This document shows positions 44,713 through 56,000 of a DNA stretch of 64,000 nucleotides, piece after piece (position 1 is the stretch's first letter; each line of letters opens with the position of its first letter). The stretch comes from Vibrio sp. D404a. Lineage in GTDB: Bacteria; Pseudomonadota; Gammaproteobacteria; Enterobacterales; Vibrionaceae. Under the pieces are notes generated by a model. It did not search any database and was not told where the DNA came from. It worked only from the letters and a program-made list of their open reading frames with translations. Where the stretch lies: NCBI RefSeq assembly GCF_030248535.1, contig NZ_JAHGAJ010000019.1, forward strand, positions 186,001 through 250,000. Direction: 5' to 3'. The position numbers were made by a program, and so were the translations under genes.

Positions 44713-44887
44713 AACTGCATCTACCTATTGATTGTTTTTATTTGGAAGCTAATGATATGCAAAAGAAATTTGGTGGACAAGGCGTGCTACATAAAGCTTC
44801 TGGTGAGATCAAAAAAGCAGAGCCACTATTACATGGCTCTGCTTACTTTATTGGCTTAAATCGTATGACTGTTAATAGTCAGTTGGA

Positions 44888-46360
44888 TTAGTTAGCTGGA
44901 CGCCAAACACCCCATTGGTCTTTTTCGTAAGTCGCTTGTGGGTTGTCACCGCCTTGAACCCACCATTGCGCTTTCCAGTTTTGGTCTGCGTAAGATACGA
45001 TCTCACCACCAAGGTAAGTCTTAGTTGCGCTCCAATCACCTTCATCTGGGTCTGGCGTTGGTGGCGGAGTCACTTCATCATCGGCAATCACTTCGAAGCT
45101 GAACGTCTCTACTCGCTCGCTATTGATCGCGCTTGCAGCGAATGTCAGTGTCTCGTTTTGAGCGACAGGCGTTGTATCAATCAAGACTGAAGCCGTACCA
45201 TTGTTCTCAATCGTAACTGACGTACCAGACGTTTGTGTGAAGTTTGCTGGTTCTTCAGTTGCAATCACCACTTTGTCGCCGGCGTTAACCACTTTGTCAC
45301 TCTTAATCAACTCGTAGATATCGCCTTCTAATGGCTCTACGTTTCCGTCACCATCTTTAATCAGCGTGATCTCGCCTGAAGCACGGCTGTCTCTTGAGTT
45401 GAAGAAGTTACGTGATGGATCGTTCTGGAAGTACATGTAGTGTTCCATCTCGGCATGCCAATCACCAATGAAGACAGCGCCGTCTTTGAACTCTTCATGC
45501 CAACCATTGATTTCAGAAGCTAGCAGGCGCTCCCAATCGTTAACGTTTGACTCATCAATCTTGATGTCAAAGCTACGAGCTACGTCACCATATTTGTTGA
45601 TGATATCGTATTTCACCGTATCACCAATAACTGGCGTACCGAAATCAGTTGGGACATACAGATCACCACGAACAAGATCAGGCTGTGGACCCGGCTCTGG
45701 TGGCGGTGTTTCGCCATTTACGATAGTGATGTCTGAACAGTTGTAAAAGCCCTCGCCTGCAGCATCATCACGCTGCCAGCGAACGAATAAGATTGCATCG
45801 CCAGAACGGTCAGACGGAATCGTCACGTTCATGCGGTACTTACCACCATTCACAGGCACATTGCCTTCGGTTTGAATAAGGTCTAAGTCGCTCCACGCCA
45901 ATGCTTTGCTTAAGTCAGCGTTCGGCTTGGTTAGATAGAACTGCCAAAAAGATGGGTTATGTGGTGCCGTTGCATTGAACACAAACTCGAATGTACCCGC
46001 ATTCACTTCTGTACGTGTCCAGCCAGTATGAGGTGCGCCCATACCTTGCTTTTGTGGGTCATTTGCGTAACACAGTGTTCCGTCTGGAATCGCGGCACGC
46101 ACAGCATCCATGTTATTGAAGTCTGTGATATTTTTCGCGTACTCGTTACGTTGAACAAAAGGATAAGTCCCTGAAATATCTTTCGCATTCGCACAAGCCG
46201 CATTCGGTGGGCTACCCGACCAAATACCGCCTTGCTCGTAACAGATATTCTGACGAGCGCTTGGGAACTCTGACCAACCGTGAGCTTGAGCAGTTGTAGA
46301 CACCCCTGAGAACAGGGCCATGCTTACTGCTAGCTTTAACATGTTTTTATTTGCAGTCAC
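44888..46360 (-). CDS. Chitin-active AA10 lytic polysaccharide monooxygenase with CBM
   Basis: 490 residues. Signal peptide ends AQA|HGW, making His27 the mature N-terminus, the copper-brace His; the second His is H111 (GAPHTGW). The AA10 domain runs to about residue 215, then a PPPEPGPQP linker, a GbpA-like second domain (PVIGDTVKYDIINKYGD), a further domain and a C-terminal chitin-binding module of the CBM5/12 kind (YLGGEIVSYADQNWKAQWW). It oxidatively cleaves chitin outside the cell. It differs from GbpA of V. cholerae in its N-terminal domain. The GTG at 46360 has GAGAG seven bases upstream. Confidence 0.88.
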   Translation of the reverse strand: MTANKNMLKLAVSMALFSGVSTTAQAHGWSEFPSARQNICYEQGGIWSGSPPNAACANAKDISGTYPFVQRNEYAKNITDFNNMDAVRAAIPDGTLCYANDPQKQGMGAPHTGWTRTEVNAGTFEFVFNATAPHNPSFWQFYLTKPNADLSKALAWSDLDLIQTEGNVPVNGGKYRMNVTIPSDRSGDAILFVRWQRDDAAGEGFYNCSDITIVNGETPPPEPGPQPDLVRGDLYVPTDFGTPVIGDTVKYDIINKYGDVARSFDIKIDESNVNDWERLLASEINGWHEEFKDGAVFIGDWHAEMEHYMYFQNDPSRNFFNSRDSRASGEITLIKDGDGNVEPLEGDIYELIKSDKVVNAGDKVVIATEEPANFTQTSGTSVTIENNGTASVLIDTTPVAQNETLTFAASAINSERVETFSFEVIADDEVTPPPTPDPDEGDWSATKTYLGGEIVSYADQNWKAQWWVQGGDNPQATYEKDQWGVWRPAN

Positions 46361-46906
46361 TTTTAAACTCTCTACATATATTATTTTACGTTTTGCTTAC
46401 GCGATAATTCAAAGCACCACTGCTTAAATCACGTCGCTCTATTTTCGCTGTGAAAACTAAGAAAATAATAGTTATTCAAGAGATCAATTAAAGACAAAGT
46501 TTTTTTGATATGAATTAAAGTCACAATTTTACATATTAAACACATTTCAATTGGATTTTATAAAAACACAATTACTTATTTAAAAACAACAACTTAGACA
46601 AACATAAACGATACCAAAACTTATTTTTAAGCGTAACAAAAGTTAACCAGATCAATTGTATATATTTAAATCAGCACTAAAAACAGTGTGATATTGTGCC
46701 CATTAATTTTTCTCACTCATTTTCATTAGGCAATCAAATATATGGATATTTCAAATTAAAACACCATTATAAATAAGCGGTGTAAATATTAAATATCGGG
46801 AACATTAAGAAAACAGATACATAAAAGCGTAATCAGGTACAGATAAATAGCATCAATCAACCCGTCATTGCCGATCGTTCAATCCGCCATTGGCTCACAG
46901 CAAATA
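46361..46906. other. AT-rich LPMO promoter region
   Basis: About 545 bases with no gene, very AT-rich, upstream of the LPMO. A weak TGTGA half-site for CRP (near 46690) is present, but there is no full palindrome. No other structure was identified. Confidence 0.35.
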
Positions 46907-47824
46907 CTAGCTACTACTCTCAGACTGGCTTTTTGCATTTTTAAAGGAGGACAAAAGATAGTCGATAAACACTTTTTTCCTCTTTGGCATCAACTGTCGT
47001 TCGGCGTAAACCAAACTAACGGTCACTTCCGGCATGTCATACTCGGGAAGCAGTTGAATGAGCTTTCCTGACACGAAATGATTGCGACATATAAACTCCG
47101 GCAGAACTGCGATACCCAGATCATCTAAGCATGCGGTTAAACAAGCCGTTATGGTATTCACTCTTAGCCGAGATGGCAGCTCAATGGGTATTGGCTCGCC
47201 ATCTTTTGGTTGCAAGCTTAGCTTAGGAACACGTGCCGCTTTATTTGATACCTGTATCATTTGATGCGGAAGTGTCAGGTCCTGGGGCGACTCAATAGAA
47301 CCGAACTGCTCGAGATAGTTCGGACTTGCGACCAGAACCCGTTGTGATGTTGTCAGGTAACGAGACACTAAGCTGGAGTCAACAAGCTCACCAATTTGAG
47401 CGTAGAGATCGATCCCCTCACCGACTATGTCTACCTCTCGGTTGGTCAATTCAAGATTCATAGACACATTAGGGTAGTCACGAAGAAAGGCATGAATATA
47501 AGGAGCCAATACTTGATGCCCCAATTCAACCGGCAATACCACACGTAATGGGCCTCGGATCAAATCCTGATTCGCCGTCACTTCAAGCTCCGCCTGACTC
47601 ATGATCTCTAACATCTGCAAACTCGACTGGTAGAAGTGCTCACCTTCCGGTGTTAATACCAGACTGCGGGTCGAACGCGTGAGCAACCTCACACCTAGAT
47701 GCTGCTCTAACTCGGCTAGCTTTCGACTTACGGTCGACTTTGTCATGTTGAGAGCTTCGGCTGCATGAGTGAAGCTACCGCACTCAACTACTTGTACGAA
47801 AACGGAGACAGCATTGAGATCCAT
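46907..47824 (-). CDS. LysR-family transcriptional regulator
   Basis: 305 residues with a LysR HTH (CGSFTHAAEALNMTKSTVSRKLAELEQHLG, shown here by its first part FTHAAEALNMTKSTVSRK) and a substrate-binding effector domain. It is divergent from the emrA-like gene with 120 bases between, so it likely regulates the pump. RBS GAGGG lies before ATG 47824; ATG 47827 and GTG 47830 are also in frame. Confidence 0.9.
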   Translation of the reverse strand: MDLNAVSVFVQVVECGSFTHAAEALNMTKSTVSRKLAELEQHLGVRLLTRSTRSLVLTPEGEHFYQSSLQMLEIMSQAELEVTANQDLIRGPLRVVLPVELGHQVLAPYIHAFLRDYPNVSMNLELTNREVDIVGEGIDLYAQIGELVDSSLVSRYLTTSQRVLVASPNYLEQFGSIESPQDLTLPHQMIQVSNKAARVPKLSLQPKDGEPIPIELPSRLRVNTITACLTACLDDLGIAVLPEFICRNHFVSGKLIQLLPEYDMPEVTVSLVYAERQLMPKRKKVFIDYLLSSFKNAKSQSESSS

Positions 47825-47945
47825 CATCACCCTCTTTTTTTGATTGGTAAGATTTGTGCAACAGTGATTCTTATTTTTCCTATCTTATCAACCAATCGAT
47901 ATCATTTACAATTCGTTACATCTACAAGAACGAGATCGAAAAGTA

Positions 47946-49007
47946 ATGACTGATTCAACGCCAACAACTCAAACAAAAAATAAGAAACGTAACAAAGCTC
48001 CACTGATTGCGACTGCAATCATGTTAGCGCTGGGTCTAAGCGGTGGTGGCTATTGGTATGGCTACGGGCAATATTTTGAATCTACAGATAATGCCTACCT
48101 GCAAGGCGATATCACTAACATTAGTCCGAAAGTATCTGGATACATTGTCACGTCTCACGTCCATGACAACCAAGTCGTCAATAAAGGTGACCTACTGGTT
48201 GAGATCGATGATCGTGATTACCAAACCGCTTTGGTCCAAGCAAATGCCCACCTCGACGTGGTCGAAACCAGTGTTTCAAATCTTGTTGCTCAAAAGGCTC
48301 TGCAAAACAGTCAAATCCTACAAGCAGAGAGCCGTGTGGATTCCGCTCAAGCAGAATACGAACGTGCGCTGCAACAAACTCAGCGTTCACGCAGCCTATT
48401 AACACGTAACTACGCATCACAAGATGAAGTCGACAGCATGTTAGCCCAACAGAAAGTCGCACTCGCGGCGCTTGAAGAAGCCAAGGCCAACCTTGTTGCT
48501 AGCCATGACCAACTCACTGTTATTGACAGCGAAATCGAACAAGCTCAGGCATCGGTTTCTGAGGCGATCGCCCAGCGTGACCAAGCTCAGCTTAATCTCG
48601 ACTACACCAAAGTTTACGCTCCGGCATCAGGTGTGATTGGCAAACGCAGCGTTCGTGAAGGTCTATTAGTGCAAGCAGGTACGCCTTTGATGAGCTTAGT
48701 GCCGAATGGCGATATCTGGATTGAAGCTAATTTCAAAGAGACCCAGCTTAATGGTATTCATCAAGGTCAAAGTGTTAAGATCGAACTTGATGCCTTCCCG
48801 GGTCATCCATTAGAAGGCAAAGTCGACAGCTTTTCACCGGCGACTGGCGCTAAGTTTGCCCTGCTTCCACCAGAGAACGCGACAGGTAACTTCACTAAGA
48901 TTGTTCAACGTGTGCCAGTTAAGATCACCATTCCTAATCAAAAAGAGCTAAAGGGTCGACTATTACCGGGCTTGTCTGTGGTTGCGACGATCGATACGCG
49001 AGGCTAA
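47946..49007 (+). CDS. EmrA-like membrane fusion protein
   Basis: 353-residue HlyD/EmrA-type periplasmic adaptor: one N-terminal membrane helix (PLIATAIMLALGLSGGGYW), a lipoyl half-motif DNAYLQGDITNISPKVSGYI, a coiled-coil hairpin of about 120 residues, and the second half ending with PGLSVVATID. It bridges the MFS pump to an outer-membrane channel such as TolC. The stop is three bases before the EmrB-like gene. Confidence 0.93.
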   Translation: MTDSTPTTQTKNKKRNKAPLIATAIMLALGLSGGGYWYGYGQYFESTDNAYLQGDITNISPKVSGYIVTSHVHDNQVVNKGDLLVEIDDRDYQTALVQANAHLDVVETSVSNLVAQKALQNSQILQAESRVDSAQAEYERALQQTQRSRSLLTRNYASQDEVDSMLAQQKVALAALEEAKANLVASHDQLTVIDSEIEQAQASVSEAIAQRDQAQLNLDYTKVYAPASGVIGKRSVREGLLVQAGTPLMSLVPNGDIWIEANFKETQLNGIHQGQSVKIELDAFPGHPLEGKVDSFSPATGAKFALLPPENATGNFTKIVQRVPVKITIPNQKELKGRLLPGLSVVATIDTRG

Positions 49008-49010
49008 ACC

Positions 49011-50567
49011 ATGAGCCAAGTAGCAACAACTCATACTCCTGACGAGGCGATGAATTCAGAGGTGCCAACACGCCACTGGATCGCTTTGATTGGCGGTCTG
49101 ATCGGTGCCTTTATGGCTATCTTAGATATTCAGATCACCAACTCGTCATTGAAAGACATTCAAGGCGCACTCTCTGCCACTTTAGATGAGAGCTCTTGGA
49201 TCTCCACCTCTTATCTGGTCGCAGAGATGATTGCGATTCCACTGAGTGGTTGGTTATCCAAGGCATTAGGTAAGCGTCGTTATTTAACGTGGACGACAGC
49301 AATATTCACGCTCTCCTCTTTGCTCTGCTCATTCTCGTGGAATATGACCTCAATGATCGTATTTCGCGCGATGCAAGGCTTCAGTGGTGGTGCTCTGATT
49401 CCGTTGGCGTTTTCACTGGTTATCCAACTTTTACCGCTCAACAAGCGTGCTGTGGGTATGGCGCTTTTTGGTGTGACCGCTACGTTTGCGCCCTCTATCG
49501 GCCCAACCTTTGGTGGTTGGCTGACAGAAAACCTATCGTGGCACTATATTTTCTACATCAACATTCCACCCGCTTTGTTAGTCATCACCATGATCCGATA
49601 TGGCCTTGATGATGAAAAACTCGACCTCGGTTCGTTAAAGAAAGCAGACTGGTTTGGTATCGCCACTATGGCACTGGGGCTTGGTTGTTTGGAAGTGGTG
49701 CTTGAGGAAGGTAATCGTGAAGAGTGGTTCAGCTCCAGCTTTATCGTCACACTTGCCATAATATCAGCGGTTAGTTTGGTCTATTTCATCATTAATGAGT
49801 TGCAGCACAAGAAGCCACTGGTCAATTTGCGGCTACTTAAAGATCCGCAGTTTGCCATGTCTTGTATCGCGTATTTGATTCTGGGTATGGCACTGCTTGG
49901 CTCGATTTATGTGCTGCCGATGTATCTTACTCAGATACAGCAATACAATGCGATGGAGATTGGTGAAGTCTTGATGTGGATGGGTTTCCCGCAACTACTG
50001 ATATTTCCATTGGTACCCAAGCTTACACAGATCATTAAGCCCAAATATCTGGTTACCTTCGGATTTGTGATGTTTGGTATCAGTTGTTATGTGAACACCC
50101 ATATGACAGTTGATTTTGGTGGCCAACAGTTGATTCTGTCTATGGTTCTGCGCGCGATTGGTAGCCCGTTTATCATGGTGCCACTGTCGTTAGTCGCGAT
50201 GAAAAACATCAGCAAAATGGACACTCCTGATGCGTCGACTCTAACCAATGTCATGCGCAACTTAGGTGGTGCCTTTAGCATTGCCATTATTGCGACACTG
50301 CTGGACAACAAAACCCGTGAGCATTTGGCACACATTAAAGAGTCTCTGCCGTCTGTAAGTCAGCTTGGTTGGCAGACACTGCAACAGCAACAAGCGTTCT
50401 TTATTCAATCAGGCAGTGACGCTGCGACTGCGATGCAACAAGCACAGGCCAGTTTGCTTGGAACAATGCAGCGTGACGCCGCGATCATGGCATACAACGA
50501 TGTCTTTTTGATGATGACGGCTTTCCTTGCATTAGCAGCCGTTCTTATCCTAAGTATGCGAGATTGA
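49011..50567 (+). CDS. EmrB-like MFS multidrug exporter (DHA2)
   Basis: 518 residues, 14 membrane helices; motifs FMAILDIQITNSSLKDIQ, SKALGKRRYLTWT and the DHA2 pattern in helix 5 (FGVTATFAPSIGPTFGGWL). It forms an H+-coupled tripartite pump with the EmrA-like protein. The regulator is the divergent LysR. The substrate is not readable. Confidence 0.93.
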   Translation: MSQVATTHTPDEAMNSEVPTRHWIALIGGLIGAFMAILDIQITNSSLKDIQGALSATLDESSWISTSYLVAEMIAIPLSGWLSKALGKRRYLTWTTAIFTLSSLLCSFSWNMTSMIVFRAMQGFSGGALIPLAFSLVIQLLPLNKRAVGMALFGVTATFAPSIGPTFGGWLTENLSWHYIFYINIPPALLVITMIRYGLDDEKLDLGSLKKADWFGIATMALGLGCLEVVLEEGNREEWFSSSFIVTLAIISAVSLVYFIINELQHKKPLVNLRLLKDPQFAMSCIAYLILGMALLGSIYVLPMYLTQIQQYNAMEIGEVLMWMGFPQLLIFPLVPKLTQIIKPKYLVTFGFVMFGISCYVNTHMTVDFGGQQLILSMVLRAIGSPFIMVPLSLVAMKNISKMDTPDASTLTNVMRNLGGAFSIAIIATLLDNKTREHLAHIKESLPSVSQLGWQTLQQQQAFFIQSGSDAATAMQQAQASLLGTMQRDAAIMAYNDVFLMMTAFLALAAVLILSMRD

Positions 50568-50572
50568 TCCCT

Positions 50573-50601
50573 CGGCCCGTTCAATGGAATAGCGGGCCGA
50601 A
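50573..50601 (+). terminator. Hairpin after the EmrB-like gene
   Basis: TCGGCCCG (50573-50580) pairs with CGGGCCGA (50594-50601), followed by ATAAAATC without a T run; weak terminator. Confidence 0.5.
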
Positions 50602-50740
50602 TAAAATCGCGATCCACTTCTCATAATCTTGATGATTACCAATGTCTTAAAACCATACAACTGGTTATAGCTCAGCTTGACATTATGCATCTGCACACCT
50701 AGATTCTAGATAAGAATAAAACGCTAGGATAGCTATAACA

Positions 50741-52312
50741 ATGACAATGACGTTGCCGCCTGACCTCAGCATTTTGATTGTCGATGATTCGAAAAGTGCC
50801 ACCATACTCATAAAGCAGCAGTTAGTTAGCCTTGGAATCTCGCGCGACAAAATCTACATCGCCACGGACTACCGCCAAGCCATTAAAGCGGTGGAAAGAC
50901 ACACACTCAACGTACTCTTGATTGACTACCATCTAGAGCAGACATTCACAGGGTTCGAATTACTCGGCATTCTTTATCGTAAAAGACTTATCGATCATAC
51001 CGTTGCGACGGTTTTGTTATCCGGTGATATGCGCCAAGAAACGGTTTTGACAGCACTCTCAGGAGAAGCGCACCACTTTATCTCTAAGCCAATCAAAACC
51101 CCAATGTTAGGTCAGAAGATTGATCTCGCCGTTAAAGAATCTCAACAGATCACCCAGCAAACATTGTGTTATCCGATCAATTCTCCAGCTATGTTGCAAC
51201 GCGCACTGTCTGTACCCAACACAGAAAAGAGCGTTCAATATGAGGCCAGCCTGATTGAACATCTAATCGGCTTCGAACAGTGGGAGTTTCTTGCTTACGT
51301 ATTACGTGAATCGAAAACTAACATGCACCCGACCAAGCTCGTTGCGGAAGCCTTGGTTTTGGACAGCATGGGCAAAACCAAAGACGCAATCAACAAGCTC
51401 CATAATTACCTTGTTGCTCGCCCATTGTCACTTAACGTAATTGACTGCTTAAGCTGCATCTACGAAAAACACCACATGTTGCTGCCTGCTCTTAAACTCG
51501 CCATTCGAGCATTTGAGCTAACACCCAGTATTAGTCACCGTGCGATCCGCGCGATTGACTTAGCAGAGAATGCAGACAACGCTCAAATTCTAATTAAGAT
51601 GGGGCAAATGTATGCGATCAACATTTCGCCCGCTGACATTGATGTGATTCACTCTATTTCAAACTACTTCCACTCTTTACAAGTCGCCTATGAGAAAGAG
51701 ACGTCGTTAGCCAATAAAAAGATCTTACTAGAGCAAGCTAATAACTTTACCAACCAAGTCAATTTAAAGCTGACACAACATCAACAGCAGCAAGTACTCG
51801 CAGCATTAGCTATTTTCCAGTGCCAAGTGCTACACCACGAAGGTAACCACCAACTCGCTCATCAGAAAATGATGCGTGCTTCTGCACTCTTGTGTCACGT
51901 GTTAAATGAAACACCTACCGTTCTTCTCAATCATTTGCTTCCTTTGCTCAATGTCTACGGTGAGTACTCTCTGTATCAAGATTTAGCCGATTTCTTAAAG
52001 GCGCGAGGTGAAGCCAATGATCAGTTTACGCTCGGCAGTGATAACAATCCGGTGAACTGCATCAATATGGACAGTTTGGGTTCAGTCCAACAACTTAAAG
52101 ACTACATTCACACTTATCCCTATTCGGTTGCAGCGAAACTTGACTATCTATTTGCCGTCAACAAAACTCAGACGGAAGAACAACTTACTCGCGAATTCAT
52201 GGCACAACTTAAACAGCTTGAATTACCGTATAAATGGAATCAATGGATTAGTGAATCAGCAAGGTCTGGCTTTTCGACTAAGCCACCTAGCCCACTTTCA
52301 CTATGTAACTGA
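50741..52312 (+). CDS. Response regulator with helical-repeat (TPR-like) output
   Basis: 523 residues. N-terminal receiver: LIVDDSKS, phospho-acceptor Asp62 (LLIDYHLEQ) and Lys in FISKPIK. The C-terminal 380 residues have no DNA-binding motif but helical repeats of TPR type. It therefore probably acts through protein-protein contacts. It begins the signalling locus followed by the Hpt gene (11 bases) and then the hybrid kinase. Confidence 0.88.
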   Translation: MTMTLPPDLSILIVDDSKSATILIKQQLVSLGISRDKIYIATDYRQAIKAVERHTLNVLLIDYHLEQTFTGFELLGILYRKRLIDHTVATVLLSGDMRQETVLTALSGEAHHFISKPIKTPMLGQKIDLAVKESQQITQQTLCYPINSPAMLQRALSVPNTEKSVQYEASLIEHLIGFEQWEFLAYVLRESKTNMHPTKLVAEALVLDSMGKTKDAINKLHNYLVARPLSLNVIDCLSCIYEKHHMLLPALKLAIRAFELTPSISHRAIRAIDLAENADNAQILIKMGQMYAINISPADIDVIHSISNYFHSLQVAYEKETSLANKKILLEQANNFTNQVNLKLTQHQQQQVLAALAIFQCQVLHHEGNHQLAHQKMMRASALLCHVLNETPTVLLNHLLPLLNVYGEYSLYQDLADFLKARGEANDQFTLGSDNNPVNCINMDSLGSVQQLKDYIHTYPYSVAAKLDYLFAVNKTQTEEQLTREFMAQLKQLELPYKWNQWISESARSGFSTKPPSPLSLCN

Positions 52313-52323
52313 CAGGAGTCTCT

Positions 52324-52656
52324 ATGCTAGATTTTGATGCTTTAAATGCCTACTTGGACAACGACAAAGATGTGATTTTTGCCGTTCTATCCACCTATCA
52401 AGAAGACCACGCAAATTCACTAGAAGAGATTCAAGAACAGGTGGCACAACAAGACTGGGGCAAACTGCACTTTACGGTTCATACCTTAAAGGGAATTCTG
52501 GTTAGCTTTGGGGAAGAGACAGCCAGTTCTGCACTAGAAAATGTCGAGCAAAACGCCCTCAAAGATATTGCGCCATCAGACGATGATCTCGCAGTAATAT
52601 ACAGTGAAGTTAAGATCATCAATCAACAGATAGAGGATGTGCTAGCGACCTACTGA
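52324..52656 (+). CDS. Hpt-domain phosphotransfer protein
   Basis: 110-residue single Hpt domain: the helical bundle with VHTLKGIL, phospho-accepting His53. Such proteins shuttle phosphoryl groups between receivers, here probably between the downstream hybrid kinase and the upstream response regulator. CAGGAG lies five bases before ATG 52324, giving efficient translation. Confidence 0.9.
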   Translation: MLDFDALNAYLDNDKDVIFAVLSTYQEDHANSLEEIQEQVAQQDWGKLHFTVHTLKGILVSFGEETASSALENVEQNALKDIAPSDDDLAVIYSEVKIINQQIEDVLATY

Positions 52657-53095
52657 TCACAAAGGCCTCTGGTTATCTTTCATTGGCTACCCTCGTTTTC
52701 GACCATCAATAGAATTCGGCTCTCGTTATCTGGCGAGAGCTGAATTGCTTTCCCTTATCCAAGGTAGATGTTTTAGGCAGCTTGAAACGCTTATCTGCAG
52801 CAGCTTATTTTATGAATGAGCTTCACAAGCAAAAATGAGAGGGGGAAATACTCGAATTTAGCGTAGTCACGTTAAGAATGTATTTTCATGACAATATTAT
52901 ATTTGATACTTTTATCAATCCCATGGCTTTTATAGGGTTATAACTCTCTCTTAAAAGTTACAGTCCCATCCTAAATTAATACCCTCATCAAATAGTTACC
53001 TGTTCCACACTTCATTTAAAATTCACTAAATAAAGTTTCCAATTTTCTGAGTTTATCCTACTGTTTGAATATGCGTGTAGTTGGATGGAACCTGT
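52657..53095. other. Intergenic region with hairpin
   Basis: About 440 bases without a gene. GCTCTCG (52719-52725) pairs with CGAGAGC (52734-52740), followed by TGAATTGCTTT, which may terminate the upstream pair. The remainder would hold the promoter of the kinase gene. Confidence 0.5.
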
Positions 53096-56000
53096 ATGTC
53101 TACAAAAACAATATGGAATAACTTGTCAGTTAAACACAAACTCTTCGGCTTAGTACTACTCCCTATCTCCCTGTTACTGTTTCTTGCAGGGCGGCAAGCA
53201 TACTTCTTAACAGAGCAACTGCATGACTTTGAGAGGACGAACAAGCTAGCTGTATATTTACAAGATATATCAATACTTTATAGAAGCACACTCGCCCCAG
53301 ATCCAACCAGCTTTGTGGCTCAAAGTGCGCAGGTAAAAGAGGAGCTTCAAACGCTCTCTCCTATCATATTTCGTGACCAATCTGGCGAAGTAAACCAGCT
53401 GCTTTCTGACTTCAGTGAAGCCACATTATCGACGATGGAAGCAACCGACAGCTTCGATAAGCTAGACGCAATTGAATGGCAAAGTGACCTCTACAAGCAA
53501 CTTTTATTGTCCATTGAACGCGTTCCTTTTGAAGTAACCAAACGAGAAATCCAACAACACCTCAATGCACTTCAACAACTGGAGTGGCTTTCATTTTGGT
53601 CGAATGAAGAATTTAAACTCAGTACTTCGTTAATTGATATTTTCCAGAATCAGCAAGAATACGATCCAGAGTTGGCTGATCAGATCAAAACGCTCGGCGA
53701 GAGACAGCTACTTTTCTTAGAGCGTTTTATTTCTTTGAACGCCAACGAGAACCAAGTAGCACAGATGGTTGAAGTGTTTCGAAATGAAGTCTTCATTCAG
53801 AGCCAAGAGATAAGAAGCGCGTTATTTAGTGCTGAGTCTATCAACCAACTGTCACCAGAAGAGATCAATACTGGTTTGATGGCCATGAGCGCAAGGCTCA
53901 ATTTGTTGCAAGATTTGGGAAACATCATCAAACAAGAGTTTCAGAGCGAAGTAGAGATGGCGATCAGCAACGCCGAGATGCAGAGAACGCTATTTATTAG
54001 CCTTGTCGCTCTGTTGGCCGCTGTGGTTATGGGCTTAACCATCAGCCTTGCTCGCCAAGTAACAAACAACCTAGGCTTAATCCTTAGCTTCCTGAAGAGC
54101 GAAGATGAACGTAAGCGCCCTTCTCTATCTAAGCTCGTTCAGGGCAAAGATGAACTTAGCCTATTTGCTCAACAAGTCGAAAGGCTGACGATCGAACGAG
54201 AGCATGCCAAAGAGCGACTAACCATAGCGAAAGAGGATGCAGAAAAAGCCAAAGACAACGCGATTCAAGCAAGTAAGGCGAAAAGTAGCTTCTTGGCTAA
54301 CATGTCTCATGAGATTCGTACCCCACTCAACGGCGTCATTGGTATCTCCGAGATTTTATCAGACACGCAACTAACACCAACGCAGCGCGACTATGTAGAC
54401 ACCATCGATACATCGTCTCACCTACTGTTAAGCTTGATTAACGATATTCTCGACTTCTCGAAAATTGAATCTGGGATGCTATTGATTAGCCCTCACTCTG
54501 CTTCAATTCGCGAGTCTATTTACGATATCGCTTCGATTGTCTCACCCAAAGCGAAAGAGCAGAAAATTGCCCTCAACGTTAATATCAGTCCAAACACCCC
54601 TAGCCGTGTCATGATTGATGACCACCGACTAAGACAAGTCTTAATGAACTTTATGTCGAACGCCGTGAAGTTCACCACTGAGGGTGCAGTTACTCTATCG
54701 ATCGAAACCTTGGAATCGTCGAACGTCAGCCAACTCAAGCGCACAGAATCGCAAGAGAAATCACACAACAGCGTTACGGTGCGTTTCTCGGTTCGAGACA
54801 CGGGTATTGGTATCGATGAGCAGCAACAAAAACAGATTTTCGAACCATTTGCGCAAGAAGATGATTCAACAACTCGCCAATTCGGTGGTACAGGTCTTGG
54901 CCTAGCCATCAGTACACAACTTGTCGAATTGATGGGTGGTCAGATCCAGCTGGATTCGGTCAAAGGTGAAGGAAGCTGCTTCTACTTCGACCTTGAACTG
55001 CCGGTTGATGTCGTCAATGCTAAGCCAAGTACAGCCGATTCAAACATCATTCTAATCAGTGACAATTCCGACCTAACACATCGAATTGAACAAGATTTAG
55101 AGCATTTCTCTGTTGCTCTGAATCAAGTATCGAACAGCCCTAATGAGCTTCCGACACTATTGAAGTCAGTCGATAGCAATAAACCAACAACGGTGATCTT
55201 CGCAGAAGATGATCACCTTCAGGCCAGTGATTACTCGAAGCCACTTGAAGATGCGAGCGCACAAGGTATCAAAATTTGTCTGGTTCGCTCTTTCCTAAGC
55301 GACCCTGCCGATCTCGGCCCAAGTATCACGGCTCAAGTTTCACAGCCTCTGCTTGGATTACGCCTAATTAAGGCGCTGGAGCACTGTGACAGCCAAGGTC
55401 AAGCTGAGCGCTCAGAGACTGGGTCGCTGAAACAGTGTGAATCTCAAGTCATTTTGATTGTGGAAGATAACAAGATTAACCAGAAAATCGCAGGACTACA
55501 CGTTGGTAAGAGTGGTTATATCTTTGAGTTTGCCAACAACGGTCAAGAAGCGGTTGATATGTACACGGCTAACCCACATTACGCTGCCATCTTAATGGAC
55601 TGTATGATGCCGGTCATGGATGGTTTTGAGGCCACTGGCAACATACGTCGAATCGAAAAAGAGATTAAATCCGAGCGTCGTATCCCTATCATCGCACTGA
55701 CCGCCAGTGTGATTGATGATGACATTCAGAGATGTTTCGACGTCGGTATGGATGACTACATTCCAAAACCATTTAAGTTTGAGATGCTGAAAGAGAAGGT
55801 CATCGCAGCCGTTGAAGCAAGTGCCCCACTCCCTGCAAAAGCGAACGTCCAAACAAAACCAGAGCCGCATGTTGCGACCGTGACGCCAATCAAGACCGCA
55901 GCAGAGGCAGCACCTGCGATTCAACCTGTAGAAGAACTCGAAACCATCGCAGCAAAATCAGAGAGAATTCTGTTGGTTGAAGACAATCGTGTAAACCAGA

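Noticed and set aside
44888..46360. Direct assignment as gbpA
   Set aside because: The N-terminal AA10 domain differs clearly from V. cholerae GbpA; only the later domains resemble it.
54520..54909. Minus-strand frame of 129 residues inside the hybrid kinase
   Set aside because: Antisense to the conserved HATPase segment; its composition is that of a shadow frame.
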